Assembly (NCBI GenBank): GCA_017983695.1
Contig: JAGOAX010000002.1
Coordinates: forward strand, 124,001-188,000
Source of the DNA: Ferruginibacter sp.
Lineage (GTDB): Bacteria; Bacteroidota; Bacteroidia; Chitinophagales; Chitinophagaceae
Reading direction: 5' to 3'
DNA length: 64,000 nt
Of the stretch, positions 16,618 to 25,503 are shown one piece after another; positions within the stretch are counted from its first letter, which is position 1; each line of letters starts with the position of its first letter. Made by a program: the position numbers and the translations under genes. The notes beneath the pieces were generated by a model. That model was not told where the DNA came from and searched no databases. It saw only the letters and a list, made by a program, of their open reading frames with translations.

Positions 16618-18225
16618 ATGTCAGTACCAACGATGATTGCCCTGCCCAAAACAGCACTTGAAGATTTGGGCTTAAAAATTTCTAATGATGTTCATTACCA
16701 ATTATCTCCTCAGGAATTAACTGAGCAAACCATTAAGCGTGGAGAAGGTGTTTTGAATGATACCGGCGCCTTGGTAATTAAGACCGGGAAATTTACCGGC
16801 CGCAGCCCGAAAGATAAGTTTACCGTAAAAGATGCCATTACAGAAAATGCTGTACACTGGAACGATTTTAATATTGCTATTGAAGAAAAATATTTTTTTC
16901 AGCTTAAAGAAAAAATGCTGCAATATTTAAACGGTAAAGAAATTTGGGTACGTGATTGCTATGCCTGTGCTGATGAAAGTTACCGGCTGAGTTTACGGGT
17001 GATAAATGAAAACCCATGGAGCAATTTATTTTGCTACAACATGTTCATCCGCCCAGAGGAAGATCAACTGGAAAATTTTACACCACAATGGCATATTATA
17101 CAAGCTCCCGGTTTTAAAGCCAACCCCGAAGTGGATGGCACGAGGGCAGAAAATTTTGCAATTTTAAGCTTTACACATAAAACCATTTTAATTGGCGGCA
17201 CCGGCTATACCGGCGAAATGAAGAAAGGTATTTTTACCATGCTGAACTTTGTACTGCCACACAAAGCCAATGTATTAAGCATGCATTGCAGCGCCAACAT
17301 GGGTAAAGATGGTGACACTGCTGTATTTTTTGGGCTAAGCGGTACCGGTAAAACAACTTTAAGCGCCGACCCCAATCGTTTTTTAATTGGAGATGATGAG
17401 CATGGCTGGACAGCAGACAGCGTATTTAATTTTGAAGGTGGCTGTTACGCTAAAACAATTGATTTAAGCGAAGAGAAAGAACCTGAAATTTTTAATGCTA
17501 TCAAGCCCGGTGCTTTAGTAGAGAATGTAACTTTTATTGACGGCACCAATAAAATTGATTTCAGCAGTAAAAAAATTACAGAAAATACAAGGGTAAGTTA
17601 TCCGCTTGATTTTATAAGTAATGCGTTAGAACCTTCGATTGGTAAAACGCCAAAAAATATTTTCTTTTTAACCTGCGATGCTTATGGTGTTTTACCACCC
17701 ATAAGTAAATTAACGCCGGGGCAAACTATGTACCAGTTTATCAGTGGTTATACTGCAAAAGTTGCAGGTACCGAGGCTGGTGTTACCGAACCTAAATCAA
17801 CATTCAGTGCCTGCTTTGGTGCACCTTTTTTACCATTGCACCCTGCAAAATATGCAGAGATGCTGGGTAAAAAAATGAAAGAACATAATGTAAATGTATG
17901 GCTGGTAAATACGGGTTGGAATGGTGGCCCTTATGGTGTAGGTAAAAGAATGAAATTAAGTTATACCAGGGCAATGATAACTGCTGCCATAGAAGGGAAA
18001 TTGGATAAAGTGGAATACGATACTACGCCATGGTTTAAACTGCGTATTCCTAAAACATGCCCCAATGTACCTGCCGAAATTTTAAATGCACGTAATACCT
18101 GGCCAACACCTGAGGCTTTTGATAAAAAAGCGCAGGAACTGGCTACTGAATTTGTAAAAAACTTTGAAAAATATTCCAGCGGTGCTAATGAAGAAATTCT
18201 TGCCGCTGCTCCCCGGATCCTTTAA
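16618..18225 (+). CDS. pckA: Phosphoenolpyruvate carboxykinase (ATP)
   Basis: This 535-residue enzyme converts oxaloacetate and ATP to phosphoenolpyruvate, ADP and CO2, the first committed step of gluconeogenesis. The kinase P-loop GLSGTGKTT begins at about residue 239, followed by the metal-binding IGDDEHGW. The substrate segment KTGKFTGRSPKDKF near the N-terminus and the C-terminal MITAAIEG are family-typical. The ATG follows a leader of about 35 nt. The operator pair upstream suggests control by a LacI-family repressor responding to sugar status (inference). A terminator follows. Confidence 0.97.
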   Translation: MSVPTMIALPKTALEDLGLKISNDVHYQLSPQELTEQTIKRGEGVLNDTGALVIKTGKFTGRSPKDKFTVKDAITENAVHWNDFNIAIEEKYFFQLKEKMLQYLNGKEIWVRDCYACADESYRLSLRVINENPWSNLFCYNMFIRPEEDQLENFTPQWHIIQAPGFKANPEVDGTRAENFAILSFTHKTILIGGTGYTGEMKKGIFTMLNFVLPHKANVLSMHCSANMGKDGDTAVFFGLSGTGKTTLSADPNRFLIGDDEHGWTADSVFNFEGGCYAKTIDLSEEKEPEIFNAIKPGALVENVTFIDGTNKIDFSSKKITENTRVSYPLDFISNALEPSIGKTPKNIFFLTCDAYGVLPPISKLTPGQTMYQFISGYTAKVAGTEAGVTEPKSTFSACFGAPFLPLHPAKYAEMLGKKMKEHNVNVWLVNTGWNGGPYGVGKRMKLSYTRAMITAAIEGKLDKVEYDTTPWFKLRIPKTCPNVPAEILNARNTWPTPEAFDKKAQELATEFVKNFEKYSSGANEEILAAAPRIL

Positions 18226-18255
18226 TACCAACGCAAACTAAAACTAAATGCCAGC

Positions 18256-18289
18256 ATCCCTCCGGATTAATTTTCGGGGGGATTTTTTG
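18256..18289 (+). terminator. pckA terminator
   Basis: Nine pairs (18256-18264 with 18275-18283, one G-T) and a 10-nt loop are followed by six T. This is a standard intrinsic terminator for pckA. Confidence 0.85.
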
Positions 18290-18318
18290 TGTCATGATAA
18301 ATTCTAAGGAATAAAAAA

Positions 18319-18975
18319 TCAAAATTTCATTTCAGAAATTTCTCCTTCAACAATTATTTTACCTGCTGTTTTTGCAACAATTTCTTCTACAGATACACCG
18401 GGCGCTCTTTCTAATAATTTAAACCCGTCAGCAGTAACGTCAAGTACAGCAAGTTCTGTCACAATTTTTTTTACGCATTGTTTACCGGTAAGTGGCAAAG
18501 TACATTTATGTAATAATTTACTTTCGCCTTTTGGGTTTGTATGCATCATGGCTACAATAATATTTTTTGCGCTGGCTACAAGGTCCATTGCGCCACCCAT
18601 TCCTTTCACCATTTTGCCGGGTATTTTCCAATTAGCAATATCTCCGTTTTCACTTACTTCCATGGCACCCAAAACAGTAAGATCAACCTTACCAGCCCTT
18701 ATCATTCCAAAACTCATGGCACTGTCGAAAAACGATGAGCCGGGCACTGTGGTAATAGTTTGTTTGCCGGCATTAATTAAATCGGGGTCCTCTTCTCCCT
18801 CAAAAGGAAAAGGCCCCATGCCCAATAAGCCGTTTTCACTTTGCAAAACTACATCAATTCCCTTAGGGATATAATTGGCTACCAGTGTGGGAATACCGAT
18901 ACCTAAATTTACATAGTAACCGTCTTTCAATTCACGGGCTATACGTTGTGCTATCTGGTTTTTATCTAAAGCCAT
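18319..18975 (-). CDS. scoB: 3-oxoacid CoA-transferase subunit B
   Basis: The beta subunit (218 residues) of succinyl-CoA:3-ketoacid CoA-transferase, which activates acetoacetate at the cost of succinyl-CoA. The catalytic glutamate is in the SENG motif of [13 protein letters not shown], and [17 protein letters not shown] sequence appears as [17 protein letters not shown]. It begins 8 nt after scoA and ends the minus-strand run that starts at coaBC. The exact acceptor (acetoacetate or another 3-oxoacid) is inferred from similarity. Confidence 0.92.
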   Translation of the reverse strand: MALDKNQIAQRIARELKDGYYVNLGIGIPTLVANYIPKGIDVVLQSENGLLGMGPFPFEGEEDPDLINAGKQTITTVPGSSFFDSAMSFGMIRAGKVDLTVLGAMEVSENGDIANWKIPGKMVKGMGGAMDLVASAKNIIVAMMHTNPKGESKLLHKCTLPLTGKQCVKKIVTELAVLDVTADGFKLLERAPGVSVEEIVAKTAGKIIVEGEISEMKF

Positions 18976-18983
18976 TGATTGTT

Positions 18984-19682
18984 TTATGCTTTTTTCCTTA
19001 CGGTACGCTGTTCAATCCGTTTCTCATAATTATCGCCTTTAAAAATTCGATGCACATAAATACCCGGAGTATGAATGTAATTTGGATCAAGCTCCCCGGC
19101 AGGTACCAGTTCTTCAACTTCGGCAATGGTTAATTTACCGGCCATTGCCATTAAGGGATTAAAATTTCTTGCAGTTTCCTTGTAGATCAAATTTCCGTCT
19201 GTGTCCCCCTTCCAGGCCTTTACAATGGCATAATCTGCATCAAAGGCATATTCCATTAAATATTCCTTATCATTAAAAATCCGGGTTTCTTTTCCGTCTG
19301 CAACTTCTGTTCCTACACCTGCTGGTGTAAAAATTGCAGGCATCCCGTATCCGGCTGCCATACACCTTGTTGCCAGCGTTCCCTGCGGTATCAGTTCCAC
19401 TTCCAGTTCGCCGCTTAATAATTGTCTTTCAAATTCTGCATTTTCGCCAACATAAGAAGAGATCATTTTTTTCACTTGCTTTTGTTGCAGCATCATACCT
19501 ATTCCAAAATCATCCACCCCTGCATTATTTGATATACACGTAAGATCTTTAACACCCTTTGTAACTAAAGCGGCAATGCAATTTTCGGGAATGCCGCATA
19601 AACCAAAACCACCTAACATTATCACTGCTCCATCAGCAATATCTGAAATTGCCTCCGCGGCATTTTTATACACTTTGTTCAT
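18984..19682 (-). CDS. scoA: 3-oxoacid CoA-transferase subunit A
   Basis: The alpha subunit (232 residues) of the same CoA-transferase. It has the glycine-rich [18 protein letters not shown] near residue 18 and the [20 protein letters not shown] and [20 protein letters not shown] motifs. Only one base separates its start from the stop codon of the DUF4296 lipoprotein gene, so it is probably translated from the coaBC-porD transcript, an unexpected partnership. Confidence 0.92.
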   Translation of the reverse strand: MNKVYKNAAEAISDIADGAVIMLGGFGLCGIPENCIAALVTKGVKDLTCISNNAGVDDFGIGMMLQQKQVKKMISSYVGENAEFERQLLSGELEVELIPQGTLATRCMAAGYGMPAIFTPAGVGTEVADGKETRIFNDKEYLMEYAFDADYAIVKAWKGDTDGNLIYKETARNFNPLMAMAGKLTIAEVEELVPAGELDPNYIHTPGIYVHRIFKGDNYEKRIEQRTVRKKA

Positions 19683-19683
19683 C

Positions 19684-20064
19684 TCAATTTACTTTTAAAG
19701 TACTGGTATCTGGCTTTGAGTGAGTGGCCGGATATTTATCCCTTGTTTTCCTATTGATCATACTGTCTAACATGGGTTGCATTATTTCGGGATGTGTTTT
19801 GTAAAAATCATAGCTCCTGTAAAATTGCTCTTTAGAAACTTTATGTATTGCAAATATCTGTTGTTGTAGTTTTACTAATTCCTGTTCAGGTTTTTTAGTA
19901 GAGTCCTTCTTTATAAAATCATTGGTAAACACATCAGCCCGTAATACATCCCATAAAACAGCCTGCATTTTTTCTGGTTTTAAAATTTCTTTTGGAATGG
20001 TATTTTTATTTCCGCATGAAAATAAAAATAAAGTGCTTATTAATACAATCCGCTTCAGTATCAT
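19684..20064 (-). CDS. DUF4296 lipoprotein
   Basis: A 126-residue lipoprotein. The signal peptide MILKRIVLISTLFLFSC ends in a lipobox (LFSC), so Cys17 would be lipidated. The rest fits the Bacteroidota DUF4296 family: a MQAVLWDVLRADVF helix followed by FYRSYDFYKTHPEIMQPMLD. The function is unknown. The gene overlaps the end of porD by 4 bp and almost touches scoA, so it is part of the same operon. Confidence 0.8.
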   Translation of the reverse strand: MILKRIVLISTLFLFSCGNKNTIPKEILKPEKMQAVLWDVLRADVFTNDFIKKDSTKKPEQELVKLQQQIFAIHKVSKEQFYRSYDFYKTHPEIMQPMLDSMINRKTRDKYPATHSKPDTSTLKVN

Positions 20065-20978
20065 TTCAATTCGTCTTTATATTTATTGGCATTGGTAATA
20101 TCCATTTTTTGTAATAATTCCGATGCCCTGGCTTTATCCTGCTGTGGTGCTTTAGAAAATAATTTTATCAGCTCTGTTGATTTTCCCTGGAAAAAGAACT
20201 GGTTGATCATTTTATTTGGGTTATCTGTATTAAAACTGTTCAACAGGTTTAATACATTCAACACTTCTGCTCTTGCCTGATTCTCATCTTCATAAAGCTT
20301 ATCCATCCCCAGCCGGTAATAATTATAATACACATCATGCATTATAGTGTAACGGTTGTTCAACATATTCTCTGCCAGCCAGTAGCGGTTGCGTACTCCG
20401 TCAAATGCTTTCCACCCCGAAATGCCCCTGCCATCCGGTGCATTGTTAACGATGTTTTGTGCTTTTTGAAAGTACATATTGCCCCCATGTATTGAAAAAG
20501 AGGCATAATCAAACCCTAATATCATATAGGCATAATAAGCAAATACAGCAGTAAGGTTAGATACTGCAGCATCTGAACCCGATACCCTGTTTTCATTAAA
20601 ATCCAGTTGCTGAAATTCGGTATACTTAAAAGTTATATTCTCATCCCTGTAGTTAATTATCGGAGAAAGATAGGAAGTGTTATAAATAGGCCTTGCAGCC
20701 TGTATGGTAAGACTGGCAGTGTACACATTAAGATCGGGTGTAGGTTCCAGGTTTAATAAAAAGTTACACGCAATCTTTTCGTTAGGTAAAAAATTATCTC
20801 CCGTCCATTTACGGTTATTCATAAAATTATTCAATGCCGTTTGCAGTGTACGGAATACGCTGGGGTTTACAGTGTTGCCTACCTGGCTGCTTATTACAGT
20901 TACCGTAGCTTTTAATTCCTGTGCCTGCCCAAACTGAGCAATAAAAATAAAGGAGAGTAGAAAAATAAGTTTACGCAT
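20061..20978 (-). CDS. porD: Type IX secretion system protein PorD (DUF4835)
   Basis: A 305-residue exported protein with a signal peptide (first 19 residues, ending GQAQ). It matches the DUF4835/PorD family: ELKATVTVISSQVGNTVNPSVF at the mature start, FLLNLEP, YAYMILGFDYASFS, and a WKAFDGVRNRYWLAENML segment. PorD is needed for type IX secretion in Porphyromonas, but its exact job is unclear. It overlaps coaBC by 8 bp at its start and the DUF4296 gene at its end. The bamD-rpoZ-coaBC-porD order is common in the phylum. Confidence 0.88.
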   Translation of the reverse strand: MRKLIFLLSFIFIAQFGQAQELKATVTVISSQVGNTVNPSVFRTLQTALNNFMNNRKWTGDNFLPNEKIACNFLLNLEPTPDLNVYTASLTIQAARPIYNTSYLSPIINYRDENITFKYTEFQQLDFNENRVSGSDAAVSNLTAVFAYYAYMILGFDYASFSIHGGNMYFQKAQNIVNNAPDGRGISGWKAFDGVRNRYWLAENMLNNRYTIMHDVYYNYYRLGMDKLYEDENQARAEVLNVLNLLNSFNTDNPNKMINQFFFQGKSTELIKLFSKAPQQDKARASELLQKMDITNANKYKDELK

Positions 20979-22164
20979 GTAATAGTTTAATGATGGTATT
21001 TACAATATCTTTTGCCACTTCTTTTTTTGGTTTAATATCAAAAGGATATTCATTGCCCTTCTTATCAAAAATAGTGATTTTGTTGGTGTCGTGCCCAAAT
21101 CCTGCACCTGTATCGTTCAGCGAATTTAAAATGATCATATCCGCATTTTTAGTTTGTAGTTTTTTTAGGGCGTACTCCTTTTCGTTGTTAGTTTCCAATG
21201 CAAACCCAACCAGCAGTTGTTTACCTGTTTTCTTTTCGCCAAGGCTTTTTAAAATATCTTTTGTTTTGGTGAGTTCCACATTAAAAACATCTTCTGTCTT
21301 TTTTATTTTTTCTTTTGCTGAGCTTACCGGTGTATAATCAGCTACTGCGGCACTCATTATAGCAATATCAATTGTATCAAAACATTTAATACATGCCTGG
21401 TACATTTCGTTTGCCGATTTAACTCTTATTACTTCAATATTTTCCGGTACCTGTATTGCCGATGGCCCCAGTACCAATACAACATCAGCACCCCTTTCTT
21501 TCATTTCTGCAGCAATTGCCACTCCCATTTTACCAGACGAGTGATTACCAATAAAGCGGACAGGGTCAATTGCTTCGTAAGTAGGGCCTGCTGTAACTAA
21601 AACTCTTTTCCCTTTTAATTCCAGCTTATTTAAAAAAAAATTATTAAGCCACGCCTCAATCGTTTCCGGCTCTGCCATCCTCCCGTCGCCAATTAACCCG
21701 CTGGCCAGTTCCCCTTTTTCAACAGGAATAATATCATTACCAAAAGATGTAATTTTTGAAAGATTATCTTTTGTTGACTGATGATGCCACATATCTTCAT
21801 CCATAGCAGGCGCTGCAACAACAGGGCATGTAGCAGAAAGGTAAACCGCCATCAATAAATTATCACATAAGCCGTTAGCCATTTTAGCAAGCGTATTACA
21901 GCTTAACGGTGCCAGCAACATAATATCTGCCCAACGGCCGAGCATTACATGATTGGCCCATGTATCGTTATCTGCGATATCTGATAAAACATCGTTTTTT
22001 GAAAGTGTAGATAATGAAAGCGGGGTAACAAAATCTTTAGCAGCAGCAGTCATAATAATTTTTACTTCAGCTCCTTGCTTTACCAATAACCTTACCAGTA
22101 TTGTGGCTTTATAAGCAGCAATACTTCCTGTAACACCCAGTAATATTTTTTTTCCTTGTAACAT
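20971..22164 (-). CDS. coaBC: Bifunctional phosphopantothenoylcysteine synthetase/decarboxylase
   Basis: A 397-residue fused CoA biosynthesis enzyme. The N-terminal CoaC flavoprotein half (GKKILLGVTGSIAAYKA, then MLAPLSCNTLAKMANGLCDNLL, and PAMDEDMW) decarboxylates phosphopantothenoylcysteine. The C-terminal CoaB half (GKRVLVTAGPTYEAIDPVRF, NHSSGKMG, SAAVADYTP) joins phosphopantothenate to cysteine. The catalytic His of the decarboxylase is in WANHVML. The start codon directly follows the U-tract of a hairpin terminator, which leaves almost no leader (see findings). Confidence 0.96.
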   Translation of the reverse strand: MLQGKKILLGVTGSIAAYKATILVRLLVKQGAEVKIIMTAAAKDFVTPLSLSTLSKNDVLSDIADNDTWANHVMLGRWADIMLLAPLSCNTLAKMANGLCDNLLMAVYLSATCPVVAAPAMDEDMWHHQSTKDNLSKITSFGNDIIPVEKGELASGLIGDGRMAEPETIEAWLNNFFLNKLELKGKRVLVTAGPTYEAIDPVRFIGNHSSGKMGVAIAAEMKERGADVVLVLGPSAIQVPENIEVIRVKSANEMYQACIKCFDTIDIAIMSAAVADYTPVSSAKEKIKKTEDVFNVELTKTKDILKSLGEKKTGKQLLVGFALETNNEKEYALKKLQTKNADMIILNSLNDTGAGFGHDTNKITIFDKKGNEYPFDIKPKKEVAKDIVNTIIKLLHA

Positions 22165-22200
22165 AAAAAAATCCCGTCGGTTATTGATACCAGACGGGAT
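22165..22200 (-). terminator. Hairpin with U-tract abutting the coaBC start codon
   Basis: On the minus strand an 8-bp stem (22193-22200 with 22171-22178) is followed by six T, and the next three bases are the coaBC ATG. It is the natural terminator of bamD-rpoZ, but its position also makes it a candidate attenuator of coaBC and the genes after it. Confidence 0.75.
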
Positions 22201-22249
22201 TAAAATTATAACTTCTTATTTAAAAAATATTGGTAATTATTCCTGTTGA

Positions 22250-22591
22250 TTAACTAAACAGGTCTTCATCGTTTCTACGGAAATACACTTTATCTTCCAT
22301 AAACTCGGTTGTAGCCAGTAAAGCTGGGTTAGGCATACGTTCGTAAGCTTTAGAAATTTCAATTTGTTCCTTATTTTCATGAATTTCCTCCAAACTGTCT
22401 GTGTGGCTGGCAAATTCTTCCAGTTTATTATGCAATTCCTCTTTTAGCGTAATATTTATCTGGTTGGCCCGCTTTGCAACTATTGCAATTGACTCGTACA
22501 GGTTACCTGTTTTTTCCTTTATGGCAGATAACTTTTTAGGTTCTACCGAACTGCTGGTGTTAGCGCTTAGCTGACGACGTAGTTTGCTCAT
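22250..22591 (-). CDS. rpoZ: RNA polymerase omega subunit (Bacteroidota form)
   Basis: A 113-residue protein with the omega/Rpb6 signature KEKTGNLYESIAIVAKRANQIN (about residues 25-46), which helps assemble beta-prime. It differs strongly from proteobacterial omega, as is usual in this phylum, where it is often annotated only as a hypothetical or Rpb6-like protein. Its first 32 bp overlap the end of bamD, so translation is probably coupled. Confidence 0.85.
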   Translation of the reverse strand: MSKLRRQLSANTSSSVEPKKLSAIKEKTGNLYESIAIVAKRANQINITLKEELHNKLEEFASHTDSLEEIHENKEQIEISKAYERMPNPALLATTEFMEDKVYFRRNDEDLFS

Positions 22592-23393
22592 TTTTTATTT
22601 CTTTAATATTATTTTGACTTAAAATACTGTAACTCTCTGCTTCTTTATACAATTTACTTTCAGGATACCTGTCGGCAAAATCCTGGAACTCACTTATCAC
22701 TTTTTCATAGCGTTCAATCTGCTTGTCTATAAAACTCAACTTTGCAAATTTGTAATACGCTTTTACAATTGTTAATTTATATTCATCTCCCTTTTGCGAT
22801 TCAGGGTAGCTATTTATTAAATTGGTGAATGCTATTGCTGCTGCCCTAAACTGTCCCAGGTTATAATATAACTCTGCAGACCTATACTCCTTCTGCTCCA
22901 GCTTTATCCTGCATTTATCTATAATTTCAGTAGCTTCTTTAATACGGGTTGATCCGGGGTGTGTATTAATAAAGGTCTGCATCATTCCTATAGCCTTAGT
23001 AGTATTTACCTGTTCCAGTTCCAGTTTTGGGGATTGTTTATAGAAACAATAAGCATGTAAATAGTCAACTTCTTCTGCTTTGGGGCTGTTAGGAAATACT
23101 TCTAAAAAGCCTTTAAATAATGATTGCGCCTGCAAATAATCTTTCGTGTAATAAAAGCAGAAAGCGTATTTATAATACAATTCTTCAAACTTAGCGGTTC
23201 CTTTAAAAACCGGGAATAATTCTTCATACAATTGCTGGGCAACCCTGTATTTCTTTTTAACAAACAACTCGTCTGCCATTTTAAGCTTATACTCGTAATC
23301 CTTGCTCTTATAAATCTTATTGTATTTATTGCAGGATGTTACAATAGTTAACAGAAACAACCCGGCCAATAAAAATTTAAATGCTCTCATCAT
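22560..23393 (-). CDS. bamD: Outer membrane assembly lipoprotein BamD
   Basis: BamD works with BamA to insert beta-barrel proteins into the outer membrane. The 277-residue protein has a lipoprotein signal ending in TIVTSC and then TPR-like helices: KMADELFVKKKYRVAQQLYEEL, YYKYAFCFYYTKDYLQAQSLF, and FRAAAIAFTNLINSYPESQKG. Starts at 23393 (MMRAF) or 23390 are both possible. A TTG further upstream would lie inside a -7 box and is rejected. It is the first gene of the run toward coaBC. Confidence 0.88.
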   Translation of the reverse strand: MMRAFKFLLAGLFLLTIVTSCNKYNKIYKSKDYEYKLKMADELFVKKKYRVAQQLYEELFPVFKGTAKFEELYYKYAFCFYYTKDYLQAQSLFKGFLEVFPNSPKAEEVDYLHAYCFYKQSPKLELEQVNTTKAIGMMQTFINTHPGSTRIKEATEIIDKCRIKLEQKEYRSAELYYNLGQFRAAAIAFTNLINSYPESQKGDEYKLTIVKAYYKFAKLSFIDKQIERYEKVISEFQDFADRYPESKLYKEAESYSILSQNNIKEIKNEQTTSSAKR

Positions 23394-23402
23394 AAAGGAA
23401 TG

Positions 23403-23410
23403 CAAAATTA
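23403..23410 (-). promoter_or_regulatory. Bacteroidota -7 box of bamD
   Basis: On the minus strand this reads TAATTTTG, an exact match to TAnnTTTG, nine bases before the ATG at 23393. No TTTG lies at the ideal distance upstream. The leader would be only a few bases long. Confidence 0.45.
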
Positions 23411-23500
23411 AAGGAATTTACTCAAAAATGCCAGTAAATAAACAATCTGCCAAAAATGAGTAGTTAAGACTTTGATAAATGCCCTTAAAAACTACTCTCC

Positions 23501-23532
23501 CAAAAAAAAGCCCTCCCGAAACCGGAAGGGCT
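23501..23532 (-). terminator. Terminator of the OmpA-family gene
   Basis: Arms 23509-23518 and 23523-23532 pair at nine of ten positions around a 4-nt loop. Eight T follow on the minus strand, 38 bp after the OmpA-family stop codon. Confidence 0.85.
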
Positions 23533-23569
23533 ATCATTGAGCAAAAAGTGAGAAACTTAAATAATATTA

Positions 23570-25219
23570 TTAATTACATTTAACATCAACTGTATTCTTG
23601 TCGCCACCACCAATTTCGCAATTAGTAGTAATCCTGTCTGCACTTATTCCTTCTTTTTCAACAAGATAGGTTTTTATAGCATCTAATCTCTTCTGGCAAT
23701 TTGCCTGAGAAGCTTTAGATGTTTCTGGATAACCGTTGATAGTAACACCGCAATTTGGATTAGCTTTCAATTTAGCAGCTGCAGTGGCCAACATTGCTTT
23801 TCCATCAGCACTTAATGCAGTTGCATTACCCTTATAAGAAAGGCTTGGGTAATCACAAGGACATGCAGGAGGTGGAGGTGGTATGTTTTTGCAGCACTCA
23901 GGGTCTGGGCATTTACCAATACCATCAGCATCAACTGGTTGGCAAGATGTAGGAGTTATTAACTCTTTATCCTTACAATCAGGAACACCATCACCATCAG
24001 TATCAGCAGTTACACCATGAGTGTTAACATTACAACCTGCAGGAGTATTTGGTTCTCTGTCTAAATGATCACAAACACCATCACCATCAGCATCAGGACA
24101 CTCCATTTTTGGTATTTTAACATTGCGGTGATTCATTAACTCGTCATATGCATAATCCAAAGGATTCATCCACCATAATGGTTCAGTAGATTTAGCACCC
24201 AGATTAAAGTTTAAACCAACAGAAGCATAGTTGTATGAATCAAAATCACGGGTTAAAACAGCATCACCTGCTGCTTGTTCCTGCCAACGCTGACCGTCTA
24301 ATAAATCATCTTTTACGAATGTCCACCTGTCTTCAATAGCCAGGTTAATTCTTTTGCCTAATTTAAATGCAACCCCGGCCAATACAGTACCAGAAGGTTT
24401 TAATGTGTTTTTACCAACTTTTGGACGACGTGTACCTTGATTTTCAGCTTCAGTTTCATAAGTCTTATCCATGTTGTCTTTCAAAGATTTCAACACGTCT
24501 TTACGTGAACTGCTTGTACCACTTACAGTGTTGTTAAATAAAGTTCTGTAGGGATTACCACTTGCGTCCAGTGCATTAACCATAGTATGGTATAAAGTTG
24601 CGCCAATACCACCACCGCCATAGATAACAATGCCTGTTTTCTGCTTATGGAAACGAATGTTGTTTAAGGTAACAATACCTTGTACACCCAAGTCCTGCAC
24701 TTTAGCTTTGTAGTTGTAAAAAACTTTATCCGGAGTTGCAGATCTGGCAACACCTCCTTTGCCATCCGAGTAAACTATCTGGCCTGAATTTAATCTGTCA
24801 GGAGAAAAATAACGTTTACCTACAGGCAGGTTTGCATTCCAGGCTGCATTTTTACCAAAATTTTCTGAAGCTAACCAATGCATACCTTTACCGGTAGTAT
24901 TGATGTATTGCAACCTTAAAGAGAAAATGTAACCAAAGGCTTTTCTTACATGTAAGCCAAAATTCGGGGCAGTCAATACTTTCGCAGGAATATCACCACT
25001 AACGGTGAATATACCAGTTGAAACACCTACTTCCCACATGTTACGTGGTTTAGCTGGAAAATTGTAGGATTTATTCCAGAATTCGTTTTGCTGTGGCATC
25101 CTTTTAGAGGAGATTACAGAGGAGTCATAGACGCTTCCACTTCCACCAACCTGGGCAAATGAGCCTAAGGTAAGCAGCATAAAAGCGGCTAATAATAAAT
25201 TGTACTTTTTGCTTGTCAT
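23570..25219 (-). CDS. OmpA-family outer-membrane protein with calcium-binding repeats
   Basis: A 549-residue envelope protein: a signal peptide (ending GSFAQ), an N-terminal beta-barrel-like region to about residue 360, thrombospondin type 3-like repeats (DADGDGVCD, DTDGDGVPD, PVDADGIGKC), a short proline run, and a C-terminal OmpA domain. The OmpA domain normally binds peptidoglycan through an Asp in GHTD and a downstream Arg. Here GHTD has become GYPE, while the Arg in QANCQKRLDA is kept, so binding may be altered. It has a full consensus promoter and is likely abundant. Confidence 0.88.
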   Translation of the reverse strand: MTSKKYNLLLAAFMLLTLGSFAQVGGSGSVYDSSVISSKRMPQQNEFWNKSYNFPAKPRNMWEVGVSTGIFTVSGDIPAKVLTAPNFGLHVRKAFGYIFSLRLQYINTTGKGMHWLASENFGKNAAWNANLPVGKRYFSPDRLNSGQIVYSDGKGGVARSATPDKVFYNYKAKVQDLGVQGIVTLNNIRFHKQKTGIVIYGGGGIGATLYHTMVNALDASGNPYRTLFNNTVSGTSSSRKDVLKSLKDNMDKTYETEAENQGTRRPKVGKNTLKPSGTVLAGVAFKLGKRINLAIEDRWTFVKDDLLDGQRWQEQAAGDAVLTRDFDSYNYASVGLNFNLGAKSTEPLWWMNPLDYAYDELMNHRNVKIPKMECPDADGDGVCDHLDREPNTPAGCNVNTHGVTADTDGDGVPDCKDKELITPTSCQPVDADGIGKCPDPECCKNIPPPPPACPCDYPSLSYKGNATALSADGKAMLATAAAKLKANPNCGVTINGYPETSKASQANCQKRLDAIKTYLVEKEGISADRITTNCEIGGGDKNTVDVKCN

Positions 25220-25268
25220 AATTTAATAATTAATAAAATTTCTAAATGTGTACGAGTTGATTTTACTG

Positions 25269-25299
25269 CAAAAATATTGAAAGCACGTTATAAACCAAA
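25269..25299 (-). promoter_or_regulatory. Consensus Bacteroidota promoter of the OmpA-family gene
   Basis: On the minus strand TTTG (25296-25299), a 19-bp spacer and TATTTTTG (25269-25276) match the phylum consensus TTTG-N19-TAnnTTTG completely. The leader would be about 45 nt. A complete match suits a strongly expressed outer-membrane protein. Confidence 0.8.
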
Positions 25300-25503
25300 T
25301 TTTTTAAGGTTTATTTTGGGTTTCCTATACTTAAAAACATCTTGTTTTGGTGTCTAAAGACATTAGTTAGAGGCAATCCGTTGCACTAAAGTTATAGTTT
25401 TTATTCATAATGCAGTAATAATTTAAAATTAATTTTAAGATATTCAAATTTTAAAATAATTTGATAAGGGTTTTTACTGGCTTATATTGCCTTCTTTTTG
25501 TGT

